Shown: positions 29,427 to 38,273 of the stretch, piece after piece
Layout: each line of letters opens with the position of its first letter
Numbering within the stretch: position 1 is the stretch's first letter
Origin: Syntrophorhabdus sp.
GTDB lineage: Bacteria; Desulfobacterota; Syntrophorhabdia; Syntrophorhabdales; Syntrophorhabdaceae
NCBI GenBank assembly: GCA_012719415.1
Contig: JAAYAK010000053.1
Location: 1-41,661, forward strand
DNA: 41,661 nucleotides
Direction of reading: 5' to 3'
Position numbers and translations under genes: made by a program
The notes under the pieces: generated by a model
Told to the model about the DNA's origin: nothing
The model's database searches: none
What the model saw: the letters and a program-made list of their open reading frames with translations, nothing else

Positions 29427-31079
29427 ATGAACGAGAAACGTCCCGCGTCCTCAAAAATCGCTCTCATCATGGCGGCCCCCGTTGCCGCCATGGCACTCGC
29501 CGCCGTGTACCTTATCGTGCGCATCATCCTCTTCATGATCACCGATCATGTGTGGTACGAGAAGGCCCTCGCGCTCCTTTTGCTCATGGCCGAGATATTC
29601 ATCCTCGTCCACGGCATAGGATACTTCCTGGAGATCCTCTCCGTCGCGTGGACGCGCAGAGACTTCTCGCGGAAAGAGCTCCCCACGGAACCCCTGCCGG
29701 CCTATCCGCCGGTCGCCATAGTCATGCCCTCCTACAAGGAACCCCTCGAGGTGGTCAAGAACTCTCTCATCACCTTCTACAATCTATCGTACCCCAACAA
29801 GTACATCTACTTCCTGGACGACACCCGTTATGATGTCCCCTGGGACACTCCCGAGAACATGGAGGCCTACAAGAGGTCCATCGAAGAGCTCTGCCAGTAC
29901 GTCGGAGTCGACCTCTTCCGCAGGAAATGGCACGGGGCAAAGGCGGGGATCATCAACGATTTCATGGAATACCTTGATGGACAGACGAGGGAGGGATTCG
30001 TATTCCACAATTATTCCAAGAAGATCAAGAAAGAAACGGAACGGTATATGGTCGTCTTCGATGCCGACTCCAATCCATTCCCCGACTTCCTGGAACCCCT
30101 GGTCGCCCGGATGGAGGACAACCCCGAATTGGCCTTCATCCAGACCCCGCAGTACTACATCAACTTCGATTCCAACCGCATCGCCCGCGCCGCCGGACTG
30201 CAGCAGACGGTCTTCTATGAGTACATATGCGAGGGCAAAGCGTCAAAGGACGCCACCTTCTGCTGCGGCACGAACGTCCTTTTCCGTCGCGAGGCCCTGA
30301 AAAGCGTCGGCGGATTCGATGAATCCTCCGTCACCGAGGACTTTGCCACGTCCCTCCAGTTCCATCTCATGAAGTGGAAGACAACATATATAAACAGGGT
30401 GCGGACCTTCCAGATAGGGCCCGAGGACCTGGGGGGCTATTTCAAACAGCAGTTCAGGTGGTCCCTGGGAACAATAGGGCTCTTGAGAAAGCTCATGGCC
30501 ACCTTCATCCGCCGGCCCCGCGGCCTTACGCTCCTTCAGTGGTGGGAGTATTTCCTGTCGAGCACATGGTATTTCATCGGCTTCGTATTCTTCATCATGA
30601 TGATATGTCCACCCATCTTCCTGTTCTTCAATGTACCCGTGTACTTCGCCAGACCCGATTTCTATTTCCTCATCTTCGTCCCCTACATCATCATCACCCT
30701 TACCACCTTTTACTGGACGTTGAAACAACGCAGCTACACGATACGCGACCTCATGTCGGGGCAGCTCCTGACCTTCATCACTTTCCCTGTCTTCATGAAG
30801 TCGAGCGCCCTTGCCCTGATCGGCTTCAAGGGCACCTTCGGCATCACGCCGAAAGGAACGAGTCGCGCCCTGCCTCTTCGGGCCATGTGGGCCCAGATCC
30901 TCCTGTGGGCCATATGCATCAGCGCCGCGACATGGGGAGTCATGAGGCTCGTGTACGAGAGAGAACCCTTCGCCGGGATACTGGTCAACGTCTTCTGGTG
31001 CCTCTATCACGCCGCGATACTCTCGTCGATATTCTACTTCAACACCCCCGTGGAAGAGCCCGGGGAGACAAGAGGATAG
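29427..31079 (+). CDS. processive family 2 glycosyltransferase (cellulose-synthase-like)
   Basis: 550 residues. Two N-terminal membrane helices (about 11-38 and 46-75), a cytosolic GT-A domain, and four to five C-terminal helices. Catalytic signatures of processive beta-glycan synthases: FLDD (131-132), DAD (212-214), TED (303-305, catalytic base D305) and QQFRW (341-345), plus the FGITPKG segment (471-477), equivalent to the BcsA gating-region F-V-T-x-K. Probably polymerises a UDP- or GDP-sugar into a beta-linked polymer and threads it across the inner membrane. Unlike BcsA it ends without a PilZ domain. One base separates it from the upstream porin gene. Confidence 0.88.
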   Translation: MNEKRPASSKIALIMAAPVAAMALAAVYLIVRIILFMITDHVWYEKALALLLLMAEIFILVHGIGYFLEILSVAWTRRDFSRKELPTEPLPAYPPVAIVMPSYKEPLEVVKNSLITFYNLSYPNKYIYFLDDTRYDVPWDTPENMEAYKRSIEELCQYVGVDLFRRKWHGAKAGIINDFMEYLDGQTREGFVFHNYSKKIKKETERYMVVFDADSNPFPDFLEPLVARMEDNPELAFIQTPQYYINFDSNRIARAAGLQQTVFYEYICEGKASKDATFCCGTNVLFRREALKSVGGFDESSVTEDFATSLQFHLMKWKTTYINRVRTFQIGPEDLGGYFKQQFRWSLGTIGLLRKLMATFIRRPRGLTLLQWWEYFLSSTWYFIGFVFFIMMICPPIFLFFNVPVYFARPDFYFLIFVPYIIITLTTFYWTLKQRSYTIRDLMSGQLLTFITFPVFMKSSALALIGFKGTFGITPKGTSRALPLRAMWAQILLWAICISAATWGVMRLVYEREPFAGILVNVFWCLYHAAILSSIFYFNTPVEEPGETRG

Positions 31080-31083
31080 CCGG

Positions 31084-32139
31084 ATGAGACCGTGCGGGAC
31101 AGCCTGTCTTTTCCTGATGGCCGTCGCCATACTCTTCCCGTCATCCTGCCTCACATCGGGAACGGGGCCTTCGCTGTGGGGCTTCGCCCTCGACGGTTAC
31201 CCCATAACCCCTGCAAGGATCGAGGGCCTCGAGGCGGCAACCGGCCTTCATCCCGACATGGTCGTCTTCTTCCTCCAGTGGCCCCCCCTCGAGGACGGGT
31301 CCTCCGGCGAATTCCCCCTGGAAAGCCTCGAAGCCATCACGGCGACCGGCGCCCTCCCCTGCATCACCTGGGAGCCCATGTTCGTGATGGCCGGCAGGGA
31401 GATCGCCATCCCCCATGCCGATGTGCTTGGCGGCCGGTACGACCGCTACATAGAGCGGTTCGCGGAAAAGGCCCGCTCCTGGAGGAAGCCCCTGCTCATG
31501 CGCTTCGCCCACGAGATGAATCTGAAGCGTTATCACTGGGGCACGACGGAGAATAAATACGGTCCGGAAAGCCCCGTCATCTACCGGAAGATGTACCGGT
31601 ATGTCGTCGAGATCTTCAAACGGTCCGGCGCCGGCAATGTTCTGTGGGTGTTCTGCCCCAACGCGGAGTCTGTACCGGGCACGACTTTCGACCCTTCCGC
31701 CTCATGGAACGTCCTGTCCGCCTACTACCCGGGAGACGACTATGTCGATATCCTCGGCGTGGACGGGTACAACTGGGGAACAACCAGGAAGAAAGAGATT
31801 CACGGATGGGAGAGCGGGTGGAGATCCTTTCGGGAGATCTTTGAGGCCCCTGTCGCTGAACTTAAGGGTTTGAGTCCCTCTGCCCGGCAAAAACCCCTCG
31901 TCGTCTTCGAGACCGCAACCGTCGGCACAGGCGGCAACAAGAACGAGTGGATCCGGGATGCCATGTCCGCCTCCGGCAGGTTGGGCATCGAGGGCATCGT
32001 CTGGTTCCAGTCAGACAAGGAGGTCGACTGGCGGATAGAAAGCGGCTCCGACGGAAGCCACGTCCCAGCAGTGAAGGGTCGACGCGCCACCGGGCCGCGC
32101 CGCCTCGATGGGCTTCTCGAGAAAGGAGGACGGCCCTGA
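31084..32139 (+). CDS. glycoside hydrolase, GH26-like (endo-beta-mannanase family), secreted or lipid-anchored
   Basis: 351 residues. Hydrophobic leader ending PSSC (Cys22), a possible but imperfect lipobox. The acid/base Glu144 is in LMRFAHEMN followed by YHWG; the nucleophile Glu276 is in VVFETATVG near the C-terminus; DILGVDGYNWG (222-232) is also GH26-like. Clan GH-A retaining glycanase; mannan is the commonest GH26 substrate, but other beta-glycans are known. In this position it parallels BcsZ, PelA or AlgL, which trim or release the nascent polymer in the periplasm. The stop overlaps the kinase start (TGATG). Confidence 0.8.
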   Translation: MRPCGTACLFLMAVAILFPSSCLTSGTGPSLWGFALDGYPITPARIEGLEAATGLHPDMVVFFLQWPPLEDGSSGEFPLESLEAITATGALPCITWEPMFVMAGREIAIPHADVLGGRYDRYIERFAEKARSWRKPLLMRFAHEMNLKRYHWGTTENKYGPESPVIYRKMYRYVVEIFKRSGAGNVLWVFCPNAESVPGTTFDPSASWNVLSAYYPGDDYVDILGVDGYNWGTTRKKEIHGWESGWRSFREIFEAPVAELKGLSPSARQKPLVVFETATVGTGGNKNEWIRDAMSASGRLGIEGIVWFQSDKEVDWRIESGSDGSHVPAVKGRRATGPRRLDGLLEKGGRP

Positions 32140-35100
32140 TGCGGAGATTCAGCCTCAAGACAAAGATGGCCACCGTGGTCTCCGTCCTCTTCCTCGTCAT
32201 CTTCAGCGCGGGTGCCTTCATGTTCGAACGCGTTTTCGAGGAGCATTTCAAGAAGACCATAGCGGACCAGCAGTTTGAACTCGTCTCAAAGATAGCCTAC
32301 GATGTGGACCTCAGCATTCATGAGGCCTTGAGGGTGCTCATCGACGTCTCGAAGCTCATTCCCACGGCAGACATCGACAACCATCCCGCCATGCAGAGGC
32401 ATCTCGAGAAGATACTGGGGACGCGGTTCTTCCTCAAGGCGTATTTCGACCATGGTATTGTCCTCTATTCACAGACGGGAAGGGTTATAAGCCAGGTGCC
32501 CGACTCACCCGAAAGGTCCGGGAAAGACTTCTCCGACAGGGAATACTTCCAGTACACGATGCGGACAAAAGGACCGTACATCTCGAAACCCTTCAGGTCC
32601 ATCAAGGCGCCCCATGACCCCGTAGTCATGTTCTCCGTTCCCGTCTTTGGCAAGGACGGGGAGATCGCCGCCGTGCTGGGCGGCGCCGTGTCACTGCTCA
32701 AGGATGTCACCTTCGGAGGCATAGCGGGCATCAAGATAGGCAGGACCGGGTACCTGTACCTTTTTAATACGGACCGCACAATGATCATCCATCCCGACAA
32801 GACACGGATACTTAAGCAGGATCTTCCCAGGGGCTCGAACCACCTTTTCGACGCCGCCATCGAGAACTGGTTCGAGGGGAGCGGGGAGACCAGATCCTCA
32901 AAGGACGTGCCCGGCATAGCGACCTTCAAGCGCTTTCGAAACACCGACTGGATACTGGCCGCGCATTACCCCATCAAGGACGCCTATGCCCCCATTTACA
33001 AAGAGAGATGGTATATCGTGGCCTACACGGCCATCGGCATCGCCCTTTGCGTGCTCATCATCCTCATCGTGATGCGCAGGAACCTGTCGCCCCTGTCGGA
33101 ACTGGCCTCGCAGGCCGAAGAGATAGGGAGGACGGAAGGCCCCTTCGGCGCCGTCCGCGTTGACACGGGCGGAGAGATAGGGGCGCTCGCATCATCCTTC
33201 AATGCCATGCTCGAACGCCTCGGCGACAGGGAAGCATCCCTGAAGAAGACCATGGAAGAGCTCCGTAAGCTGCACAATGCCGTCGAACACAGCTCGGCCG
33301 TCGTCGTCATCACCGACAGCAAAGGGGACATCGAGTACGTCAACCCGAAATTCGTCGAGGTCACGGGCTACGAAAGAAGCGAGGTCTCGGGAAAAACGCC
33401 TCGGATCCTGAAATCCGGCGAGATGGCCGGGGAGGTCTACGATGCGCTCTGGGCAACCATCACCTCCGGTGAGGAATGGCAAGGCGTTTTCCACAACAGG
33501 AAGAAGAGCGGGGACCTCTACTGGGCGGCGGCGTCCATCTCTCCCCTCAAGGACTCAACGGGCAACATCACGCATTTCGTCGGGGTCCAGGAGGACATCA
33601 CTCCGGTGAAGCTCTTCGAACAAGAACTCAAAAACGCCAAGGAGGCAGCCGAGAGCGCCAACCGGGCCAAGAGCGATTTCCTCGCCAGCATGAGCCACGA
33701 GATACGCACCCCCATGAACGCCATCATCGGCATGGCCGAACTGCTCCTGGAAGGCCCCCTGGACGAGGAGCAGCGAAGATATGTCACGACGTTGCGGAAC
33801 GCCGGGGACAACCTCCTCAGCATCATAAACGACATCCTCGACATATCGAAGATCGAGGCGGGCTACCTGGAGCTTCACGAGTCCGTCCTCGACATCAGGG
33901 AGCTCGTCGATGCCGTCTGCGATACCATGGCCCTTCGTGTCCGGGAGAAAGGCATTGCCCTCGACTGCAGGATAGCGCCCGATGTGCCGGCTCGGCTGAC
34001 GGGCGACGCGGGACGGCTGAGGCAGGTCCTCCTCAATCTCGTCGGCAACGCCGTGAAGTTCACCGAGGAGGGTCGAGTAACGATCACCGTGGAACGCGAA
34101 GGGTCGGACGACGAGGAAACCGTTCTTGCCTTTTCAGTCAGCGACACGGGCATCGGCATCCCGGAGGACAAGATCCCTCACATATTCGAGAAGTTCACCC
34201 AGGCGGACTCGTCGACAACGCGAAGATACGGCGGCACCGGCCTGGGGTTGACCATATCCCGTCGTCTCGTGGAGCTCATGGGCGGCCGTATATGGATGAC
34301 GAGCGCCGTCGGTTCGGGGAGTACCTTCTTTTTCACCGCCTCACTCGCCCCCGCGGCGGATGGGCCAGATAACCCCGCACCGGAAGAAGACGCCGCGGCG
34401 ACACCTGGAGTCATTTCCGAAACACGGCCTCTTGCCGTACTCCTCGTCGACGATTCCGACGACAACCGGCTGCTCATCCAGTCGTACCTCAAGAAGACGC
34501 CCTTTAAGGTCGACATGGCACGGGACGGGCGCGAAGCCGTCGATATCTTCACGACATCGTCCTACGACATCGTCCTCATGGACATTCAGATGCCCGTGAT
34601 GGACGGCTACGAGGCCACGCGGCAGATACGGCAGTGGGAACGGTCGCAGGGCCGAAGGGCAACACCCGTTCTGGCACTCACAGCCTACGCCCTGGAAGAG
34701 GAGATACGAAAGAGCTACGAGGCGGGCTGCAACGGCCACCTCACCAAGCCTGTCAGCAGGTCCGCGCTTATCGATGCCATAAGGGCGCATACGAAGGATA
34801 TCTCCGTCGCGGACGAAGGCTCCGCGGCAGGCACCACGGCCAGGATCGGCGAAGAGATGGATTCGACGACCGTCGTCAGGATAGACAGGGACCTCGAGGA
34901 CCTAATACCGGGATACCTGGAAAAACGGTTCGCGGATGTCGCGTCCATACGGGAAGCGGCCGGGAAGAACGACCTCGAGACCGTCCGGGTCCTCGGCCAC
35001 ACCATGAAAGGCAGCGGCGGCGGCTACGGTTTCGACCGCATCACCGAGATCGGCCGCCAGCTGGAAGAAGCCGCAAAAACCGGCGACAAGGAAGCGATCA

Positions 35101-35159
35101 TCACAGGGGCAGCCGAACTGGAACGTTTCCTGACCACGATCCACATAGAATACGCGTAA
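32139..35159 (+). CDS. hybrid sensor histidine kinase: Cache-HAMP-PAS-HisKA-HATPase-REC-Hpt
   Basis: 1006 residues from the ATG at 32139, with AGGAGG nearby. Order: TM1 (11-28), periplasmic double Cache sensor (about 35-285), TM2 (292-312), HAMP (about 313-365), PAS (380-490), HisKA with H520 (MSHEIRTP), HATPase with the N-box (N637), DTGIGI and GGTGLGL, REC with D815 (LMDIQMP) and K870, and C-terminal Hpt with H954 (GHTMKGSG). All phosphotransfer residues are present, so an internal His-Asp-His relay is possible. It is the sixth gene of the operon, starting inside the GH26 stop. A likely partner is the REC-PP2C protein 1 kb downstream. Confidence 0.93.
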   Translation: MRRFSLKTKMATVVSVLFLVIFSAGAFMFERVFEEHFKKTIADQQFELVSKIAYDVDLSIHEALRVLIDVSKLIPTADIDNHPAMQRHLEKILGTRFFLKAYFDHGIVLYSQTGRVISQVPDSPERSGKDFSDREYFQYTMRTKGPYISKPFRSIKAPHDPVVMFSVPVFGKDGEIAAVLGGAVSLLKDVTFGGIAGIKIGRTGYLYLFNTDRTMIIHPDKTRILKQDLPRGSNHLFDAAIENWFEGSGETRSSKDVPGIATFKRFRNTDWILAAHYPIKDAYAPIYKERWYIVAYTAIGIALCVLIILIVMRRNLSPLSELASQAEEIGRTEGPFGAVRVDTGGEIGALASSFNAMLERLGDREASLKKTMEELRKLHNAVEHSSAVVVITDSKGDIEYVNPKFVEVTGYERSEVSGKTPRILKSGEMAGEVYDALWATITSGEEWQGVFHNRKKSGDLYWAAASISPLKDSTGNITHFVGVQEDITPVKLFEQELKNAKEAAESANRAKSDFLASMSHEIRTPMNAIIGMAELLLEGPLDEEQRRYVTTLRNAGDNLLSIINDILDISKIEAGYLELHESVLDIRELVDAVCDTMALRVREKGIALDCRIAPDVPARLTGDAGRLRQVLLNLVGNAVKFTEEGRVTITVEREGSDDEETVLAFSVSDTGIGIPEDKIPHIFEKFTQADSSTTRRYGGTGLGLTISRRLVELMGGRIWMTSAVGSGSTFFFTASLAPAADGPDNPAPEEDAAATPGVISETRPLAVLLVDDSDDNRLLIQSYLKKTPFKVDMARDGREAVDIFTTSSYDIVLMDIQMPVMDGYEATRQIRQWERSQGRRATPVLALTAYALEEEIRKSYEAGCNGHLTKPVSRSALIDAIRAHTKDISVADEGSAAGTTARIGEEMDSTTVVRIDRDLEDLIPGYLEKRFADVASIREAAGKNDLETVRVLGHTMKGSGGGYGFDRITEIGRQLEEAAKTGDKEAIITGAAELERFLTTIHIEYA

Positions 35160-35194
35160 GGCTTTGACCCGTCTGCCCGTGAGCCCTTCATTTC

Positions 35195-36019
35195 CTACAG
35201 CGAATGAAGATACAGCATCACTATCGTGTTGTAGTTGAAGTAGAGCCTGTTCTCCAGCTCCTTGATGGCATTGAGGTAGGGAACGATGCTCTCGTCGGAG
35301 AAGGCGGCCTTGAATATCTCGACATAGATCTCCGACTCCACCATTGCCCTCAATTCTTCCAGGTCGATGAACCTGGCAACGTCCGACTGTCCCGGCGTCT
35401 CGGTCCTTGCCCTGACGTACAACGCCTCGAGCTGGTCGCAATGCTCCCTGACGCGCGACCTGACGTCGGACAGAAGAAAACTCTTCAGCTGAGGATACTC
35501 CTCCCGGGGGTATCGAGCGATGCGGGAGAAAAAGGGCACCAGGTGGCCGAGGTAGATATCCACTCCCTTCTTGAGAAATGCCGTGTCCTTGATCACCCTG
35601 CACAGCAGGCTGTCCCGCACCTCGAATTCCTCAAGATTGACGGACACCGAGCCGGATTCGATGGAAATGAAGACGGGATATAGGGGACGCCCCCTGCTCC
35701 CCAGAACGGCACCGCACGTCTCGGACCCGATCGCTTCGTCCCATTTCGTCCACGCTACGACACCCTGATTGTAGTATTGCTCCCCCATGCTGATGGGCAG
35801 ATGGAAATTTATCGTGTCGCCTTTCCTCATCCCTTCCCTGCTCACCACCCAGTTGGGAACGGCAAACCCGATGCCGCTCTTACTCAGGTCCAGGACAACG
35901 TATTGAAAACTGGAGTGGTCCCCGCCCCTGGTACCCAGAAAAGGCAGGTTCACGGAGCTTATTTCGAACCGTTTCTCCTTTCTCCTGTCCCGGCCGGTCC
36001 CCGTTGTCGTCTGTTCCAT
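35195..36019 (-). CDS. PilZ-domain protein with C-terminal helical domain
   Basis: 274 residues. The N-terminal PilZ domain (about 10-125) keeps both c-di-GMP motifs: RxxxR at R13-R17 (RRKEKR) and DxSxxG at D44-G49 (LDLSKSG). The remaining 150 residues are mainly helical (VDIYLGHLVPFFSRIARYP and the final helices ENRLYFNYNTIVMLYL) and match nothing I know. It is convergent with the kinase gene (35 nt apart) and divergent from the REC-PP2C gene. Since the synthase lacks its own PilZ domain, this protein could relay c-di-GMP to it. That link is inference. Confidence 0.85.
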   Translation of the reverse strand: MEQTTTGTGRDRRKEKRFEISSVNLPFLGTRGGDHSSFQYVVLDLSKSGIGFAVPNWVVSREGMRKGDTINFHLPISMGEQYYNQGVVAWTKWDEAIGSETCGAVLGSRGRPLYPVFISIESGSVSVNLEEFEVRDSLLCRVIKDTAFLKKGVDIYLGHLVPFFSRIARYPREEYPQLKSFLLSDVRSRVREHCDQLEALYVRARTETPGQSDVARFIDLEELRAMVESEIYVEIFKAAFSDESIVPYLNAIKELENRLYFNYNTIVMLYLHSL

Positions 36020-36059
36020 TCCTGTATCTTACACGTTGACAATACGCGCGACAATGGGA

Positions 36060-36125
36060 AAATGGGGTATACGGGCATACGAGTCCGCGCGCTTCCCGCG
36101 CGCGAACGGGTGTACGGGTCAAAGA
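36060..36125. repeat. octamer repeats around a GC hairpin
   Basis: GGGTATAC and GGGCATAC in tandem (36065-36080), a CGCGCG stem with a 5-nt loop (36086-36102), then GGGTGTAC and GGGTCAAA (36108-36123). A small intergenic repeat between divergent genes, different in unit length from the heptad elements. Confidence 0.5.
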
Positions 36126-36235
36126 CAAAAGCGAACGCGAGGCTCAGCACTCGGGTCGGGTCACGGCGGCCCGGGAGCGAGAACCATCAAAAACCATGGA
36201 ATATTCCCGTCATTGACTGTAAGATAGAAGCATAC

Positions 36236-37474
36236 ATGAAGGAGAAGATACTGATCATCGATGACAGCGAGGATATCCGGGTACTCCTGAGGCGCATCCT
36301 CGCACAAGCAGGGTATGACGTCGCTGAGGCAACGGGCGGAGAGGAAGCTCTATCCCGGGTCGAGGCCATAAGGCCCGACCTCATCCTTCTCGACATCGTC
36401 ATGCCGGGCATGGATGGTTTCACCGTCTGTGAAGAACTGGGGCGCAAAGGGTTCCTTACCGACGTGCCCGTCATCTTCCTGTCAGCCAGGTCGGACACGG
36501 CGGACAAGGTGAGGGGCCTGGAGAAGGGCGGTTCCGATTACGTAACGAAGCCCTTCGACAAGGCGGAGGTGTTGGCGCGGGTGGAAAACCAGTTGAAGAT
36601 CCGAAGGCTCACATGCGAGCTCAAGAGGTCGAACGCCAAACTCACGGAGAAGCAGGCAGTCCTCGATGAGGACCTGAAGGCGGCGGCCGGCATCCAGCAG
36701 AGTCTTTTGCCGCGAACCCTGCCGGACATAAGGAACCTGGCGATCGCCTGGAAGTTCATGCCTTCCCACGTGATCGGGGGGGACATATTCAACGTCTTCC
36801 GCCTCGACGAGGACCACATCGGCATGTACATGATAGACGTCAGCGGCCACGGGGTGCCCTCCGCGCTGATCACCGTCTCCGTCTCCCAGGTCCTTGAGCC
36901 CAACAGGGGACGGGTCACGAAGGAACGGACCTATGAGGCCCCCGGATACCGCATAGCATCGCCGAGAAAGGTCATGGAGGTCCTCGACAGGGAATACCCC
37001 ATCGAACGTTTCGGAAAATACTTCACCATCGTCTATCTCATCATCAACACCCACACGGGCACCATCAGGTACAGCAATGCCGCCCATCCGTCTCCCCTCA
37101 TCCTGAGGGGCGACGGCACCATGGAACCTCTCGACAAGGGTGGGACGATCATCGGCCTCGACGGCCGTCTGCCTTTCGAGGAGGACGAGAGGTCTCTTAG
37201 GACCGGGGACAGGTTGGTGCTCTTCACTGACGGGGCGGTGGAATACTGCAACGATTCAGGGGAGTTCTTCGGCGAGGACCGCTTCTATTCGCTCCTTTCC
37301 GGTCTCAGGAACGAAGGGATCGAAACCCTCCCTGACGCCGTCATCGCCGCCATCGAGGACTTTGGCGGGGGGGCGGAGTTTCAGGACGACATCACCCTCG
37401 TGGCCGTGGAATTCAGGGGAAACGGGGGGAAAGAGGACCCGGTCCCACCGGGGGTACAGGCTGGGAGTATCTGA
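36236..37474 (+). CDS. response-regulator PP2C phosphatase (RsbU-like)
   Basis: 412 residues from ATG 36236 (MKEKILIIDD); the long open frame upstream is not coding. Receiver domain 1-120 with phosphoacceptor D53 (LLDIVMP) and conserved K (VTKPFD), a helical linker (about 120-165), and a SpoIIE/PP2C-type phosphatase with VIGGDIF, DVSGHGVPSAL, FTDGAVEY and a final DDITLVAVEF. These motifs bind two metal ions. It should dephosphorylate the STAS protein encoded 18 nt downstream when its receiver is phosphorylated. The hybrid kinase with Hpt is a candidate donor, as in the Pseudomonas HptB-HsbR-HsbA route. Confidence 0.92.
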   Translation: MKEKILIIDDSEDIRVLLRRILAQAGYDVAEATGGEEALSRVEAIRPDLILLDIVMPGMDGFTVCEELGRKGFLTDVPVIFLSARSDTADKVRGLEKGGSDYVTKPFDKAEVLARVENQLKIRRLTCELKRSNAKLTEKQAVLDEDLKAAAGIQQSLLPRTLPDIRNLAIAWKFMPSHVIGGDIFNVFRLDEDHIGMYMIDVSGHGVPSALITVSVSQVLEPNRGRVTKERTYEAPGYRIASPRKVMEVLDREYPIERFGKYFTIVYLIINTHTGTIRYSNAAHPSPLILRGDGTMEPLDKGGTIIGLDGRLPFEEDERSLRTGDRLVLFTDGAVEYCNDSGEFFGEDRFYSLLSGLRNEGIETLPDAVIAAIEDFGGGAEFQDDITLVAVEFRGNGGKEDPVPPGVQAGSI

Positions 37475-37492
37475 CGCAACGGAGGTGCGCGC

Positions 37493-37831
37493 ATGGAGAT
37501 AGAGGAAAGGAAGGTGGGTGACGTTCTCGTCGTCCTGCCCCGGGAGAAGCGGATAGACGCGTCCGTTTCGACAGGTTTCAAGGGAAAAATGGTGGATTGG
37601 ATCAACCAGGGGAACAAGCGCATCGTTCTTGACCTTTCACAGGTCGATTTTATCGACTCAAGCGGACTTGGTGCCATTGTCTCGAGCCTGAAAACCCTCG
37701 GGAACGACGGCGATCTTGTCATCTGCGGTGTCAGGGAAACCGTCATGGGGCTTTTCAGGATCACGAGGATGAACAGGGTCTTCCAGATCTTCGCCGACGA
37801 GTCCGAAGCGATCAAGGCGCTTGCAAAATAA
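37493..37831 (+). CDS. STAS-domain anti-sigma factor antagonist (RsbV/SpoIIAA-like)
   Basis: 112 residues. The STAS fold motif VDFIDSSGLGAIV carries the phosphorylatable Ser57 (equivalent to SpoIIAA Ser58). In partner switching the unphosphorylated form binds the RsbW-type kinase, and the PP2C protein restores that form. GGAGG precedes the ATG. The next gene starts one base after the stop. Confidence 0.92.
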   Translation: MEIEERKVGDVLVVLPREKRIDASVSTGFKGKMVDWINQGNKRIVLDLSQVDFIDSSGLGAIVSSLKTLGNDGDLVICGVRETVMGLFRITRMNRVFQIFADESEAIKALAK

Positions 37832-37832
37832 T

Positions 37833-38273
37833 ATGCCGGAACCGCCTCCTTCAAAAAAGATCACCTTTCTCGTCGATAGCAAGCTGAAGAACGTCTCCCT
37901 TGCCGGCGTTGCGATCCGCGGCATTTGCTCTTACCTCTCACTCAGCGACGTCGACGCGTACTACCTCGAACTCTGTGTCGTCGAGGCGGTGAACAACGCC
38001 ATCAAGCACGCCTACGACAACGAGGAAGGTCATGTCGTCGAGGTCGACATAACGTATTCGAGCGAGGAGATCATCCTCGACATCACCGACAGGGGCAGGC
38101 CGATGTCCCTGTACCAGCCCGTCCTCCCCGAGTACGACCCCGGGGATCTCAAGGCCCTTCCGGAACACGGTCTGGGCCTGTACATAATCAACACCGTGAT
38201 GGACAGGGTCACCTACACCTCCGAAGGCGACAGAAACACCCTCAGAATGATGAAGAAGTTATACAGAAGCTGA
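37833..38273 (+). CDS. RsbW-like serine kinase / anti-sigma factor (GHKL ATPase)
   Basis: 146 residues from ATG 37833; a TTG 12 bases upstream is the alternative. Stand-alone HATPase_c domain: N-box VVEAVNNAIKHAYD, G1 box DITDRGRPM, G2 box HGLGLYII. It should phosphorylate the adjacent STAS protein and bind an effector. No sigma factor gene lies in the window, so the target may be elsewhere or not a sigma factor. A heptad-repeat element begins directly after the stop. Confidence 0.9.
   Translation: MPEPPPSKKITFLVDSKLKNVSLAGVAIRGICSYLSLSDVDAYYLELCVVEAVNNAIKHAYDNEEGHVVEVDITYSSEEIILDITDRGRPMSLYQPVLPEYDPGDLKALPEHGLGLYIINTVMDRVTYTSEGDRNTLRMMKKLYRS

Noticed and set aside
29427-31079. Canonical cellulose synthase BcsA
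   Set aside because: Motifs are similar, but there is no C-terminal PilZ domain, no bcsB, and the hydrolase is GH26-like, so naming it bcsA would overstate the evidence.
36020-36060. Promoter of the pilZ gene (TTGTCG, 17 nt, TAAGAT on the minus strand)
   Set aside because: It would place the transcript start on the ATG itself while an apparent ribosome site (CAGGA) lies upstream, so I do not list it.
37493-38273. A sigmaB operon proper (rsbV-rsbW-sigB)
   Set aside because: No sigma factor gene follows; the next gene is a convergent NarL-type regulator.
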